Assembly: GCA_035582835.1 (NCBI GenBank)
Contig: JAYKAV010003423.1
Location: 78,281-142,280, forward strand
DNA: 64,000 bases
Source of the DNA: Phoebastria nigripes
Taxonomy: Eukaryota; Chordata; Aves; Procellariiformes; Diomedeidae
Direction: 5' to 3'
Shown here: piece by piece, positions 23,100-35,260 of the stretch
How positions within the stretch are numbered: the stretch's first letter is position 1
Layout: each line of letters opens with the position of its first letter
Made by a program: the position numbers and the translations under genes
The notes under the pieces: generated by a model
Databases searched by the model: none
The model's input: only the letters and a program-made list of their open reading frames with translations
Told to the model about the DNA's origin: nothing

Positions 23100-26000
23100 A
23101 TAAAATATCAACTGAGAGTTGTTTTTTTTTTTTAACTAAAGATTATTATATTTCTGGGAAAAAAGTCGTAACAATTCTTTCTTTTGAAAATTTGAAAAGA
23201 ACACTGGGCAGCCTGTTCTAGTTTACAATATGCAAACACCTATATGCATGTAGGCTTTATCTTATTTTAGGTCTAAAAACAAAGTCACCACCACATTCAG
23301 TGCTGTATAAACAGTTTTGGGAAAAAAAATCATCTTACCTGCAACCTTTGTCTTACCATGTAACTGTTCTGTTGTTGTCCGATAGTGCTGGCAGGCTGTA
23401 CTGGTTCTGTGTTCTATACTGTCTCCTCTGAGAAGAGCTGTGGCCAAAAATATGGTTTTTTGGCAGAGCACAAGTTAATAAAATGCCTTTTTAGTAAAGG
23501 CTGAGCTATTTTCAGGCTTTGGAAAACAGCAACGACCAAAACAATGCAAACACAGAATTCTATTTCTTAAGCATAGTGTGAGGTATAGATGTGACAAGCA
23601 TTCATCTCTGTCTTCCTCCTGCAGTTCCTGCTGCAGAAGAAAAATTGACTTCAAGCAGCCTCAGTTCACTCTGCTAGCTAGGCTGCAGCTATCTGTTTAA
23701 GCTGCTGATAAGCCTTTGTAATGTTGTTATGATGAAACTACTGGAAAGGCTGAGGTTTAATTTGCAGTGTGTCTCAGAGCGTTATTGGTGTTCTGGTGTA
23801 GGTCGTGAAGATTTGAGACTTTCTTTCTGTTTACATCTCTTACTATTTCAGATAACTTGCATTATAAATTGACCATGAATGGCAAACTTGCATTAACAGA
23901 AGCAATTCCACCTTTTTTCAATCTCAGTAGATGGTAACTGTCTTATCTACTGGTCTACAAGAATGCAGTGTCTCCTGGGCTGATTCCCCCTCCACCTTGA
24001 ATCAAATACCTCGCTCTTGTTGCAGCAAGATGTCTTATATCAACATACCAGGAGAAGTATTCAATGCATAAAATATAAGACCACCACTGTCTATATAAAC
24101 TTCTTTAACTGTGTTGCTGATAACGTTTCAAACATGAACTGAAAAAAAGAAACTTATTTGCTGTGATTTTTTGATGCTGTTGGAAAACAGCATTTACTGA
24201 GCCAATGCAGAGACTCTCAAGGTAACAGCAGGAGTCTGTAAGTGGAAGGAATATTGTGTAACTGGGGACTTGAAATGAGGAGATTTAATGCTAACCAGAA
24301 CTCTGCCATTAAGTCTAAGTGTAAGCAATATGTTTAGCCCCGATCGCAAATGTGAAATGAAGAGAACAATGGCTGTTGTTATAAGAATGGTTTTGGTATT
24401 GATGGAAGAGATGGAAAAGAAGTTAAAATTACTGGTGTACGTGAATAAACACGGCAGAGTGAAATTGAAGTAGGTCTATGGATTTGATTAATCGATGCTA
24501 TCCTCTCAGTACTTCCTACTGTTGCAGGTTTACAGCTTCTGTTAAGATAATGTTGAATGCAACTTTCACTGAAATTTTAAATTGTATGTAAAGGCTTCTC
24601 AGGCATTTTTGTTACGATTTTTAACCAACCCTGTACTACTTGTGTTCCTTTCCTTTGCATATCTGCCTTTGCCATATTCCTCGATGTGTTGATGGAAAAT
24701 TGAGCCAACATCTCTTCCGTTATTTTTGATTCATGTAAATGCAAAGACAGAACTTGCAACTAGGATAACAGTATATAAATTTAGGTTAATATTTCAGTTT
24801 AATAACCCTCAAAAATGCTATTCAAAGAAAAAACAAAACTGCAGATTCACTCAAAATTTAAAATGCTAGACCTTCTCAGAAGAGAAGATCTTCATGCTAA
24901 CTTTGAGACCAAAAGGTTTACAGGAACTACTTTTTTATCATGGTGGGATAGCAAAGTTTCCCATTTCTGAAAGTGCATTAATTTGTGAGTGAGTTACTGT
25001 GCCAGATACAGTAAGTAATAAAAAGTATTTTGAAGTTAGCACCAACATTTGAAAATGTTGCACAATTCAGTTGTTTTTTACATAGTTTTGTCTTATGACA
25101 CTATTTATGTATCAGATATAAAGTAATAGATTTTTAAAATTACATTATTTAGCTGCAAGCTTTTGGGTAGATTTATTTCTTCCTATGTTTTCCTGTCTTT
25201 GAATCTGATCTTGGATGAGATGAAGGTTACAGCATGCATACAACACACTTAATAGAAGGTCCACAGTATAGCGTATTCCTTTCAATTATTTCCAGACTGT
25301 GGGGTTGTGGTTTCTTTTTTTTGATTCTTTTTTTTCTTTTCTTCCTTTTTTTTCCCAAGACCCATTTAATTCATGAACCTCTAAAACATGAACTACACGT
25401 GATACATCTATCAAGTAGAACTCTTAAGTATTGCTCCCACTCTTCAAATACTGTTTCTTAGAGGAGTTGCCAAGAAAATGGCTTTTGGCATGCCATATTA
25501 AAGCACCAATATATCATAGTTTGTATATTGATTGTAACTTCAGAGGTGCTAAGTCTTTTCTAATGGCCCTCATCATTTGTGCCATCCATCTTCCTGTAGA
25601 AGAAAATTACATGACTGTGATGGCAATTGCCTAAAGTTTTACTACTTAACTATATTAAGATCATAGCAAACACAAATACAAACAGAAAGAAACTTGGTCG
25701 TTACGATGCCCAGTTAATGAGAAATTTTGCCACTTGGAATTAGGACATCAGTCAAGTTGAATTCTATAGTTAGTAGTTCGCTTTTGATCCAGAAGAAGGG
25801 TTTGTCACCTTGTACTAATTAACACAGTAGATGATGTGATAGGGGGTTGTTAAGGTGGAATGTGTATATACTGGCTCTACTAGGCTTGTTCAGCATTGGA
25901 CATTTTAATAATTATAGCTTAGCCTTGCAGGTAATAATGATAATGTTGATAGAAATATCAACATAAAACTCGAGAAAGATTGTGTGGTGTAGTTTAAGAT

Positions 26001-29000
26001 GTGTAAATGTGATAGGAAGAACCTGAGGCTTACTGAGAAACATGTTGAATTAATTGTTCTGGCAGGCTAAATGCAATCTATGGGACTGTAGATTAAAAAC
26101 TCCAATCTAAGCTTTGCAAGCCTTTAATTAGCAAAGCTGTACCTTTCTTTTGTAAACATTGAGAAAATGGAAATAACAAGTAACTTTTCCAGAAAGGACA
26201 ACAAGTCAGCGGGAGATGTTTATTCACTCACATGGTATCCTTGCTCAATAGCTATTGCGTCTTTCCTTGTGTATGCTGTTTAACATGTCACTGCTAAAAA
26301 TAGACACAGTGGCTGTCCCCAGCTGATAAAACACAACATGCAGCAAGCATACGAAGCCCAAGGGAAATCAGGGATAGTTAAGATACACCAAATGGAACAG
26401 TCAATTACTCATAATATAAGCAAGATGTTAACACTTGATGTAGTTGATCCTATTGATAAGACACCAAATATACAAACAGCTAAGAAATTATGCTGATGAA
26501 CTTCAGAAGCTTGTTTCTGCCATCTGAAGGAAATTAATGTGTTTGAGGCAGGGAAGACTCAAATAAAAGTAGAAAGTTTTTGTAAAGTTCATAGTAAAAA
26601 ATCAACAGGTAAAATCTATGTAACTGTGAGTGAAATTTATTATGAATTTGTGCTTAAAATGCTTCTGCAGTGAGGTTTTTTTAATTTTACATTCTAGAAT
26701 CAATTTTTAACTAGCACATCAACATTAAAAGTGAAGAGACCTTGTGAAGAGATTCCTATGTGTTCATAAAAGATCTGTCTGTACTTACAAGCTTTCAACT
26801 AATTATCTGATAGCTATTCTATGCCATTAGTGACACAGATTTTGCACTAATCCAAAATTTATCATTTTGTGTTTTGAGCCATATTTTGCTCCCAGAAAAA
26901 AATCAGTTTTATGCTGTGTTGGTTGGAATGGATATTGCACGTTTATGACTGAAGAGCAGAATTTGGATTATTTCATTACTGCAACTCTTTCTGTAAATTC
27001 ATGTTGTAAAACATGCTGTCTTGAGATAGAAGGGCTAAACTTCCACTACGGTGGCTCATCTACCGGCAGTAAGGAAGTATGACTAATTCAGCAGCATCAG
27101 CCACAATTAAGTGATATTTCCCAAAAAATTGCCTCCATTACATGCCTTCACAGCTGCTTCTGTCCGGAATGTGTCATGCATTTCAAATAGCTGTTGGGAA
27201 GTCTGACCTGTCTAGGTTAGTGGATGACTTGGTCATATAAAAACCCCATACTAATAACAGGGATTAATTCAACTAAATATAGTCAAGGGCTAAATGACAA
27301 CTTATTGGAATATATAGCCATAATATCATTATGCTTTTCAGAAAATTCAGACTGACGTTTCCAGAAACATCAGAGTTGGGTGTTCAGTTGATCGCTGTTG
27401 CTCAAAGACTGTTGAATGGCCCTCCTAGGCAGACCAGTCTATAAACTGTAGATGTAGATATCCAGAATCAGCTTTCCAGGCTCTTCTTACAGATGTCAAA
27501 ATATCCAACACTGCATCAATGAAACATTTATGCTGTGTTTAAAAGCTTATCTATACTAGAAAAGCCTCTATTACTACAATTATGTTGTCATATCAATTGA
27601 AATGCAGTGTCAGCCAAAAGTTGTTCTTGGGCTTCTGTGGCTTACTTCACTGTACAACTTATGCCAAGCTGATGAAAGCGCCTTTCTTCAGGCATTCATA
27701 CTTGGGGTTTTGCTAGAGTAGCTGGGCTCTCTAAGGTTGTGATTTTTTTTTGTGTGTGTGTGAAAGACTGTCATTCCCTCAGACACATTTTTGTACTTCG
27801 TGAGATTTTGTTGTGTTACGGGACATGTGAGTGAGAAAACCTGACTTGGAAAACTGAGAAGATAATGAAAGCTACATCTGGTATTGTATATTCATATTAA
27901 CTCTTCCCTGAGTGCACTTTCTGCAGTTCATGGGTAGGACTTTAAGTTCATGCTTTTTGTATATTGTTTGACCATTCATCTCTCAAGTTTATCCACCCAA
28001 GAGATAGACGTTAACTTCTGTTATTACTGGGTTTGTTCATGTTATAGGTTTTGGGCAATGCCTGCTTAGAAACTCAATAAAACAGCATAGACAAGGAAAC
28101 ACAGAAGATTAAATAGGTGAAGGAGTAAAGCATACAAGCCAAATGCAGAGGTAGTAGTTTAATATTTTAATAACTGTTAAGGATAATTCTTGAGTATCTC
28201 ACAATATCACTGTAATTGAACACTTTTTAAAAATTTGCTAGGAGAACTAAAGATAAGCGTAGTGATGTGCATAACTATTTAACTGACAGCCAGATTGCTG
28301 TCAGTTCTTTTGGTAACGAATTACGTCACCGCAGCTTTTAAGTGAATGTCAAAATACATTTTTCTGTGGGAATCCCGTGGCTGGATGTACCTTGGTTCTT
28401 CCCAATAGCAACTGTTGCAACTTGGATGAAAACAGTTGCAGACTGAAATAATCATTACTGAGAACAAAACTGAGTATAAATGAAAAGCTGTTCTGCAAAA
28501 CTGTTAGGTCTGTCTCAGTGTTCTTTGACAGGATGACTCAACACTCCTTTCCAAAACACAAGCCCTAACTCCCTTTGTAGGCATAATAAAGAAAACCAGA
28601 CTAAACTATCTGCAGTTTAGCACATTTAGCCTGCATCACGTGTGTAATCTCCTAAATGAATGAAAGCTACGTAGACCCATACGGAAAGCACTTATCATCT
28701 CATGGGCTTTGAGCATTACCATTTCAGAGTGGTGCTCTTAGTTAATCATGCAAGTGTTTTGCTTTTCCCTTGTCATTTATCTGGTGCCTCTGATGGCTCT
28801 GACTGACTAACAAAATGCAGCCGGTGTATGGGGTGCATTCGCCGTGATACACACTGCCAGAGCTTGGGTGCCGAGCAGCTCCCGGCCCAGCCATACTTCT
28901 TTGTATTCAGATCACAATGAGATCCAGAAATACGTCCAGATGCTAGCTCATAAGTAAAATGTCCTGTTTTGGGATGGTTTTTGACAGAATCATGATCATA

Positions 29001-29790
29001 TCTCTTCCTTTGTGAACCAAACTGTTTAATAATTTGATCAAGATAATGAACTGAAAGGTATATAATCTTCTGCAATGAATGCATTTACATACAATGAAGC
29101 CCCTGCCTGAGATCTGACTTCTCTACACTGGTTTCAATGTCGCATCAGTGAAGAAAAGTCACTGACAAATCCTTGGGTGTCAGTACAAAATTAGTATGAT
29201 TTTCCCATCGCGGTACATGGAAGGATGCAGCGGACTTGCTGCGTTCACGCGCATCAGCCGCCCGGCTGGAGGGGCTTTCTGGTTTCCTGTGGTCCCTTGG
29301 AGGACGCGGCCCTGGGCCGGGGCTGAGGAGGGCCACCCACCTCTGTGCAGTGGAGGGCCTGGGGAAGTTCACTTCATTACACACAAAGCTGTGGGTATAC
29401 AACCTCCACGTGTCCTCATGCCACTTTTATTTTCGTATGTATGTTTTTTCCACTTCTGTGTCAGTGTTGAGGCTGGGTCGGTATGGAAATGAAGCAGGAA
29501 TGTTGCTGGATAAGGCTAATGTGGCAGCTGGAACTTCCTATTGCTTCAGGTTTCTTCTGAGGCCGGACTGCGGCAGCTGCAAGGCACGTGTCAGAAGGGT
29601 CCCCAGTCTCGTGTTTAACAAGATGTATGATGAGGCATTTTCTCACTGCCTCGTTCCCTTTAAAAACAAACCAACCCACAAAGTTATGAAGTAACTGAAC
29701 AAACTCCAACATACTCCTTATTTGTAATTAGCCGTAGAAACATTGATAACCACTTTGTTTAGCATCACAGGGTGATGTGTTAATAGAAAC
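23100..29790. other. TFB2M-SMYD3 intergenic region
   Basis: About 6.7 kb between two genes on the same strand. The sequence is AT-rich without recognised LINE or LTR elements. Frames such as 28773-29084 (minus, 103 codons) have no recognisable domain. A small CpG-rich patch at about 29,200-29,370 sits 0.6 kb before the main SMYD3 island and could be an outlying regulatory element. A short perfect hairpin lies at 28281-28306. Confidence 0.7.
28281..28306. repeat. 10-bp perfect stem with 6-nt loop
   Basis: The stem aactgacagc and gctgtcagtt flank cagatt. It is too short for a microRNA precursor and lies in intergenic DNA. Confidence 0.8.
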
Positions 29791-29973
29791 GTATTATTAA
29801 CCCCCCCTTCAGGCAAAGGGCCACCCTCTGCCCCGCGGCCTCTCAGTACAGGCGAGAGATCTGCTCTCGGCCAGGAAAAACGTATATTGAAAACGTCGGC
29901 TCAACCCCTGAGGAACAAGGGAGGCCGGCTCCTGCCCGTCGTGGGGCGGGGGGGGCGGCCCCTGCCCCGAGTT

Positions 29974-29982
29974 AAGATGGCG
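29974..29982 (+). promoter_or_regulatory. YY1-type AAGATGGCG motif containing an in-frame ATG
   Basis: AAGATGGCG is the classic YY1 site found just downstream of many CpG-island start sites. Here its ATG (29977) is in frame with SMYD3 and in a strong context (A at -3, G at +4). Confidence 0.65.
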
Positions 29983-30066
29983 ACGGCAGCGCCGCGTCAC
30001 GTGGCGGCCGGCAGGCGGGCCGGCGGGCCGGCCCGGCGCTTTCTCTGTGGTGGCGCGGGTGGGAGG
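29977..30066 (+). CDS. SMYD3: Possible in-frame N-terminal extension of SMYD3 (30 codons)
   Basis: Thirty uninterrupted codons lead from the ATG at 29977 to the usual SMYD3 start. The encoded peptide begins MATAAPRHVAAGRRAGGPAR. It contains Arg, Ala and Gly, one His and no acidic residue, a composition that resembles a mitochondrial presequence. Whether it is translated depends on where transcription starts: a start downstream of, or only a few bases before, 29977 would leave only the standard ATG. Such YY1-embedded ATGs often sit in the 5' leader, so this is an open possibility and not a confident call. Confidence 0.25.
29998..30003. promoter_or_regulatory. E-box CACGTG in GTCACGTGGC
   Basis: A palindromic CACGTG in the USF/MYC-type context gtcacgtggc, 64 bp upstream of the standard SMYD3 ATG. 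Confidence 0.6.
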
Positions 30067-30230
30067 ATGGAGCCGGCGGCGCTGGAGCGGTTCCCCAGCC
30101 CGGGCAAGGGCAGCGGCCTCCGCTCCCGCCAGCGGGTGCGGCCCGGCGAGCTGCTCTACTGCGCCGAGCCCTTCGCCTACGTCGTAACCAAGGAGCAGCT
30201 GGGCGGCGTGTGCGAGCGCTGCCTGCGCAG
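30067..30230 (+). CDS. SMYD3: SMYD3 exon 1: SET-domain N-terminus and start of MYND zinc finger
   Basis: SMYD3 is a SET/MYND lysine methyltransferase. Known substrates include MAP3K2, and histone targets have been reported. This exon encodes 54 residues plus two bases and begins MEPAALERFPSPGKGSGLRS. The GKGSGL stretch (13-18) matches the glycine-rich S-sequence at the start of the SET fold that contacts S-adenosylmethionine. RPGELLYCAEPFAYV follows as in other SMYD proteins. VCERC (48-52) supplies the first CxxC pair of the MYND zinc finger. The start ATG has a strong context (agg before, G after). The exon ends at ctgcgcag/gtaccg, after the first MYND cysteine pair, as in human SMYD3. The rest of the gene lies beyond the window. 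Confidence 0.92.
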
Positions 30231-30341
30231 GTACCGGCGGGCGGGACGACGCCGCGGCCGCCGCTGCCGCCTCTCCCGCCGGCCCCGCCCGGCCAGCGCC
30301 GCCCCTTCCGCTGAGGCGGGGCAGCGCCGCGGCGCCCTAGT

Positions 30342-30394
30342 GGGGTCGCGGCGGGGCGGGGGTCGGTCTCTCTCTCTCGGGGGGCGGGGAGGGG
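30342..30394 (+). other. Potential G-quadruplex-forming G tracts
   Basis: Runs of 4, 4, 5, 6, 4 and 4 G occur on the plus strand within 53 bp, split by a (TC)n stretch, starting about 110 bp downstream of SMYD3 exon 1. The last three tracts are separated by single bases. On the transcribed side this would also be present in the nascent RNA. Confidence 0.5.
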
Positions 30395-32505
30395 CCGGCT
30401 GTGGCGGGTCTCGGCGGCCGTGTACCGCGCGGGGTGGGCGGGCAGCTGCCGCCAGGGCGGAGGCGTGCGGCTTGCCGCTTCCTGCCGCTCTTTTTAGTGA
30501 GGGCTTTTTTTAAAGGCTTTTGTGACAGGGTGTCTCTTCCCGGGCGCGGGAAGTTTGGGCGGAGGTTTCCTGGGCTACCCGTCCGCTGCGGTCGGGCGGC
30601 AGGAGCCGGCAGTGCCGGAGGTGGCCCGGTGCTGTGCCGGTGCTCGGCGGCGTTTTCGCGCCGGGCTGTCGGTGGCTGGAGGCGCCAGGTTCCCCTCAGA
30701 GGCCTCCCTCAGCCTTGCGGGGGCAGGAGCGGCGAAACGCTGCTGGGTGGCCTGTCGCTTCTGGGGGGCGAAGGCCTGACCTGGCCGGTGGCGGCGGTGG
30801 GGGTGACGGGCCGCGGTGAGCACTGTGGGACTGCCCCCGTCCTGCTCAGAACTCCCTCTTGTGGTGAGGATAAAGGTCTCATCCGCTGTAGGCCCACGAG
30901 GAAACCGTGGGTATGACNGTGAGCGTGACGCCGTTCCCTACTGCGTAATGCTCTGCCCTGGGCATTCGTGGAGGTGACGACAGACGTTAGGCACCAGCCT
31001 TCGTGAAACAGCGTGAGGTGGTTGAGTTTCCTATCGCCTGTGCAAGTTTATCCTGTGTAAGGAGCACGTGGTTTTGAGACATGCGTTGAATAAATGCCTG
31101 CCTTCTTCCCCCAAATCCTTACAAGTGAAAACTGGCAAACCCACAGTAGCTTTCTGTGTTTGTTTTTTAAAAAAAAAACCATAACTGTTTTCTACCCTTC
31201 AGCAATTTTCCAGCAAGATAGATTGTGATAGACCTGTTTGTAGGAGATCTGTATATTAATACCTGAAACATTGGTAGGTAATCCAAAACCATGTATAATT
31301 ACCAAGACTTGAAAAAGAGAGACAATTCAATACTGCTAGCCTTTGCCTTTTTTTTTTTCTTTTTGAAACTATTTGATGTTTTGTTTATTGAAACATTCCC
31401 AGTGTTTTGCTTCACATCCTTACAGAGCATCTCAGCCTCTGTTTAAAGAAATGATAACGTGATCCTCATTTTCCCAGAGAAAACTTTGCCAACGTGTTCC
31501 AGGTCACACTTACATCTAACCTCAGCATATAAAAAAAAACAAAACCAAAAAAGATTTTTAGCTAATATATCTGCGAAGTCTGACTCGTGACATCAAAGTC
31601 CTTCAGGGTGGTGACTGCCTGTACCTTTTCAACTTCAAGTCATGACAGACTGCAGACTTCAGAAGACAGGCTGAGTGCAGCAACAGGTGGAATGAAAATG
31701 AATCCAAAGTGTTTGGATATAGAAGTGTAACCAGGGCAAGGTTTATTGGGAGAAATAGTGGTGTTACCAACTGATATATCATGAAAGGTTATGCATTTGT
31801 GAAATTTTGTCTTTTTTCTAAATAGTGATATCAGTTAAATTAAAAAAGTTAAATAAGGAAGTTAAAAATAATTTTCCACCAATCTAGCTTCCATTGCAAA
31901 ATGTACTGTGGCTAGACAGCTTATAGATAAAGACTGTGCAAGCTGACTTTCTCCTTATTCATCTAATTAAAGGCAGTGGCTTCTTATTCAACAGACTTTG
32001 TTAAATTAGTGAATGATACATATATCCATACATAGGTCTTTTTTTTTTTTAATGTATGGAAATTAGAAAAATGGTGAAGTACTGCTGAAGTGGGATGTGG
32101 AATCGAACTGTTTCATTAATCTGGTTTTCATTTAATANGCAGTGTGATCTTTGTTCAAAGCCAGGTATCAGAAAAACCATTACTGCTCATTTCCAGGTCT
32201 ACAGATAAAGATCACGTTGTCTACTACTGTTCCTGTTTTTCTCTGTGATCTTTAGGTGGCAGTACAGGAACACAAATTAAAAAAAAAAAAAAGTTCTTGT
32301 GCTTGACATTGATTTAGCATTTTAGCAATCTTATTATATATAAAATTAATGTTTGAGGCATTACACTGTGAAGTGTAATTCTGTACTTACTTTTGTCTCC
32401 CAACTTGTAGTATGTTGTTGCAGCTTTTGGCTCTGTGAGGAGTGCTGGGTGAGCCAGAAGATGGGTAATGATGTTCAGAATATCTTATTTCTGGACTGCC
32501 TGCTG

Positions 32506-32595
32506 AGAGGCAGCATGGTCTTACCAGGATTTGGAGTCACAGACTTGCTAGAGTGCTGACTTACTCTGTGACCTTGGCTGAGTCCTTACAGCAAG
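32506..32595 (+). mobile_element. MIR-like SINE relic
   Basis: The stretch gaggcagcatggtcttacca, then ggatttggagtcacagactt and tgacttactctgtgaccttg, follows the MIR order: cagcatggt, a gctctggagtcagac-type block, then cacttactagctgtgtgacc and the ttgggcaagt block. Block order and spacing agree well. Confidence 0.7.
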
Positions 32596-35195
32596 GGTCT
32601 GAGGTACCCAAGCAGGGTAAGGATGGCTGTTGGGGGCAGAGTTTGCTGCTCTCATTCAGAGAGGAAAGCTCAGCTAGTGCAGTAGTTCTGCTTAGTCTTA
32701 TCTCAATTAAAGTCAATATTGCTGTTGGTACTATTTGTGTAGTGAAGTTAAAATTTTTGGTCAGTGTTAGGAGGTCTACGTTGTATGTAGACCATATGGC
32801 AAATTTTGGTAACTGTCTCCCCTTTTGTGACTTCTTACTTCAGAGATAATCCTGTATTTTCTAATGAATAGGTTCATGTTTTTTTAGAGAGCTGGGCTAA
32901 AATATTCTGCTATAGCTGATTTAATATGATAGCATAGCTGTTTTGAATTATATTCCATTAGCAATTAAAAAAAATAATGCCCTGAAGTAGGGTACATAGT
33001 AAAGATTTGCTCGGAAATATAGATTTTGATAAAGAAAAGTGTTTGTTGACAGTGTGTATTTCTATGGAAGCAGTGTCTTGAGAGAACGCATGACGTTGTG
33101 TTGCATGATGGTACCTTCTTTGTGAAAGAGTATCTGTAATGTTAGGGTCAGTGCCTGGCTGAAAACATGCTGTTTGTGCTTTTATGGAAGTCTGACAAAA
33201 TTTGGATGCCCAGCATCTTCTTCCAACAACTTACGGGGGAAAGCAACAGAAAAGATTTTTCCTCTCTTATTAACAAAAGATTTTCTGTATGGCTTCTTCC
33301 ATGCTTTAATACCTCTTTAAGGTGGGGTCAGTGGCAGTACAGCTCAGTATAGGTTTATGTAGCAGGATTGAGGGGGTAAAGAAAGCTGTTTAATTTACAA
33401 ACTTAGGAGATTTCACTGTATTTTCCATTCTGCTGGACTTTGATAAAGATGGTGAATAAGCTAATTGCCATCACCTTTCTCTGTTCTGGAAAGCGAGTGT
33501 TACCCCTTATTTTTTCTTCTTCTCTATCCTTTACCTGGCTATCAGTCTGTAAAATGACCTTTCTTCTGGTCCCTGTCAATTTAGCTTAATTTAGCCTGTC
33601 CACAATTATGTTATGTTCAGTGGGTCCCCTTTATTCTTACATGTGTTGAAACCCTCACAGAACTCGGGCAAGTTAGAAAAGGAGGCTGTCCTTTCACAGG
33701 AGCTATACTTGCTCTTTCCTTGTAGATTTTATTCATCCAGGTGATTAATGATCTTACTTTTNATTATAGTCTCTATTGTCTTGCCAGGGTCAGAAGCCAG
33801 GCTTGCAGTTAGTATAGTCAAGTGGGTGTGATGATTGAATTTTTTTTATTTCCTCAAAAAAAGCAAAGTACTGCAAACACTGGCATACTTGAGTTGCTTA
33901 TATGTTTAGAGTTCTGCTGTTAATGTTACATGAGATTATAGATGATATCAGAATAGATCAGAAAATACTGTTATTCTCAACTTCCTGTGCAAAATTTTAA
34001 GTTTAAAGGAAAAGACTTGTTTGACCTCTTTTTCTGCCATTAATTGGTGCTATTTTTAATATTCCTTTTTTGTTTAATTTTATGGTTTATTAGAATTTGC
34101 TTTTATGTAGCTGATCAGATTAGAAGTTCCGTTAAAATCTGGATATAGCCAGTTACTTCAAACAACAGTTACTAACAAAATAATCCTAAATCAGTACTGA
34201 GCTTTAATGTAGGACAATTTAACATTGCAAAGTTTGCTTGCACACGCTGATTTATCAGGCTGTCCATTTTATCTGGTGGTGTTGCTCAGTTTGCTCAGCT
34301 TGTTAAATCTTTACATGGCTTTTAAAGATGTTCTTTGTCTGATAAGTGAATGCAGAAGTAGCATCTCGGTGCTTGGCAGTTCTCTTCCTCTGTGTATTCA
34401 ATGTTCTATCGGCCATTAATCCCTGCTGATTGAGTTTCCTGCAAGGAAAAGTTTCACATGGTAGTGATGGCACTGCTTGGTCTGACTTTCAGATTTTGAA
34501 TTGAAAATATACCCAGTCTGTTATAGAATGGGAGTCAAAATGAGGGTGAAAGTCAATTACGCCGTTGGTGTTTGTTTGCTTTTTACAGAACATTTCTGTG
34601 ATGGGTTGTATTTACAAGAATCCACTGCAAGAAAACTTAAGTCCTGCTTGACACTTGGGAACAAGCAAACAAACTTTCTAGAATCTGTGTCTCAGAGAAA
34701 GTAGGAAAAAGAGGTAACGCTAGCTGATTTCCAAATGCTATACCACTTATGCCTTTAAAGGAAAGAGGCACTTAAGTGAATATTTGAGAATAGGTAATGT
34801 ACAACATTATATATATGACTATGAAATAAAAGACTTAAGGGTTTCTTGTTTGGGTAAGATCAGAGGTTCAGACTGGGGTAATAGAATAAGGGGAAGTATG
34901 AATGTGTTTTTGTATGGCTGCAGCTTTTGTAAACATATCTAGAGAGAGGAAAAACATGTAAGTTAGGACTGTTGGTAAACTAGCCATGGCACTACTGCAG
35001 TATGGGAAATATAACCAAGAATTTGGTAAATAGTTGGGCAATTACAAAGTGCTAAACACAGGCCAGCAAGTATATGCTCCTTGCTCTACTTCACCTGGCT
35101 TAAAAATAGCCAAAGGGACACATCTTTACATTCAGGACTGTGCATTCAGTACTGTGTCTTCAGCATAGACACACTCTTAAGTTAGCTGCTGGTTT

Positions 35196-35260
35196 ATATT
35201 AATATTATTAATAATAATAATTATTATTACATTATATTATTATTATCATCATCATCATAA
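35196..35260. repeat. (TTA/ATT)n with (ATC)n trinucleotide repeat
   Basis: Imperfect ATT/TAA trinucleotide units run into four ATC units, in SMYD3 intron 1. The two halves (ttaataataataa and ttattattattac) are partly complementary. Confidence 0.85.

Larger units (their letters stand above)
29790..30960 (+). promoter_or_regulatory. SMYD3: CpG-island promoter of SMYD3
   Basis: GC- and CpG-dense DNA begins near 29,790 and continues about 0.7 kb into intron 1. No TATA box is seen near the likely start. The island contains GC-box-like runs (gggcggggggggcggcc near 29,945), a YY1-type site, an E-box and a tandem ggcgggcc pair (about 30,014-30,030). Human SMYD3 has an E2F-binding CCGCC repeat in its promoter region. 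No clean CCGCC tandem array is visible here. Confidence 0.85.

Noticed and set aside
28281..28306. Possible microRNA hairpin
   Set aside because: The stem is only 10 bp, far below the roughly 22-30 bp of a precursor.
28773..29084. 103-codon minus-strand frame upstream of SMYD3
   Set aside because: No recognisable domain, ordinary chance length, and no promoter or splice evidence on that strand.
29887..30513. 208-codon frame covering SMYD3 exon 1
   Set aside because: The true coding part stops at the donor after 30230. Beyond it is GC-rich intron. Its first codon is TTG, and the first real ATG is at 29977.
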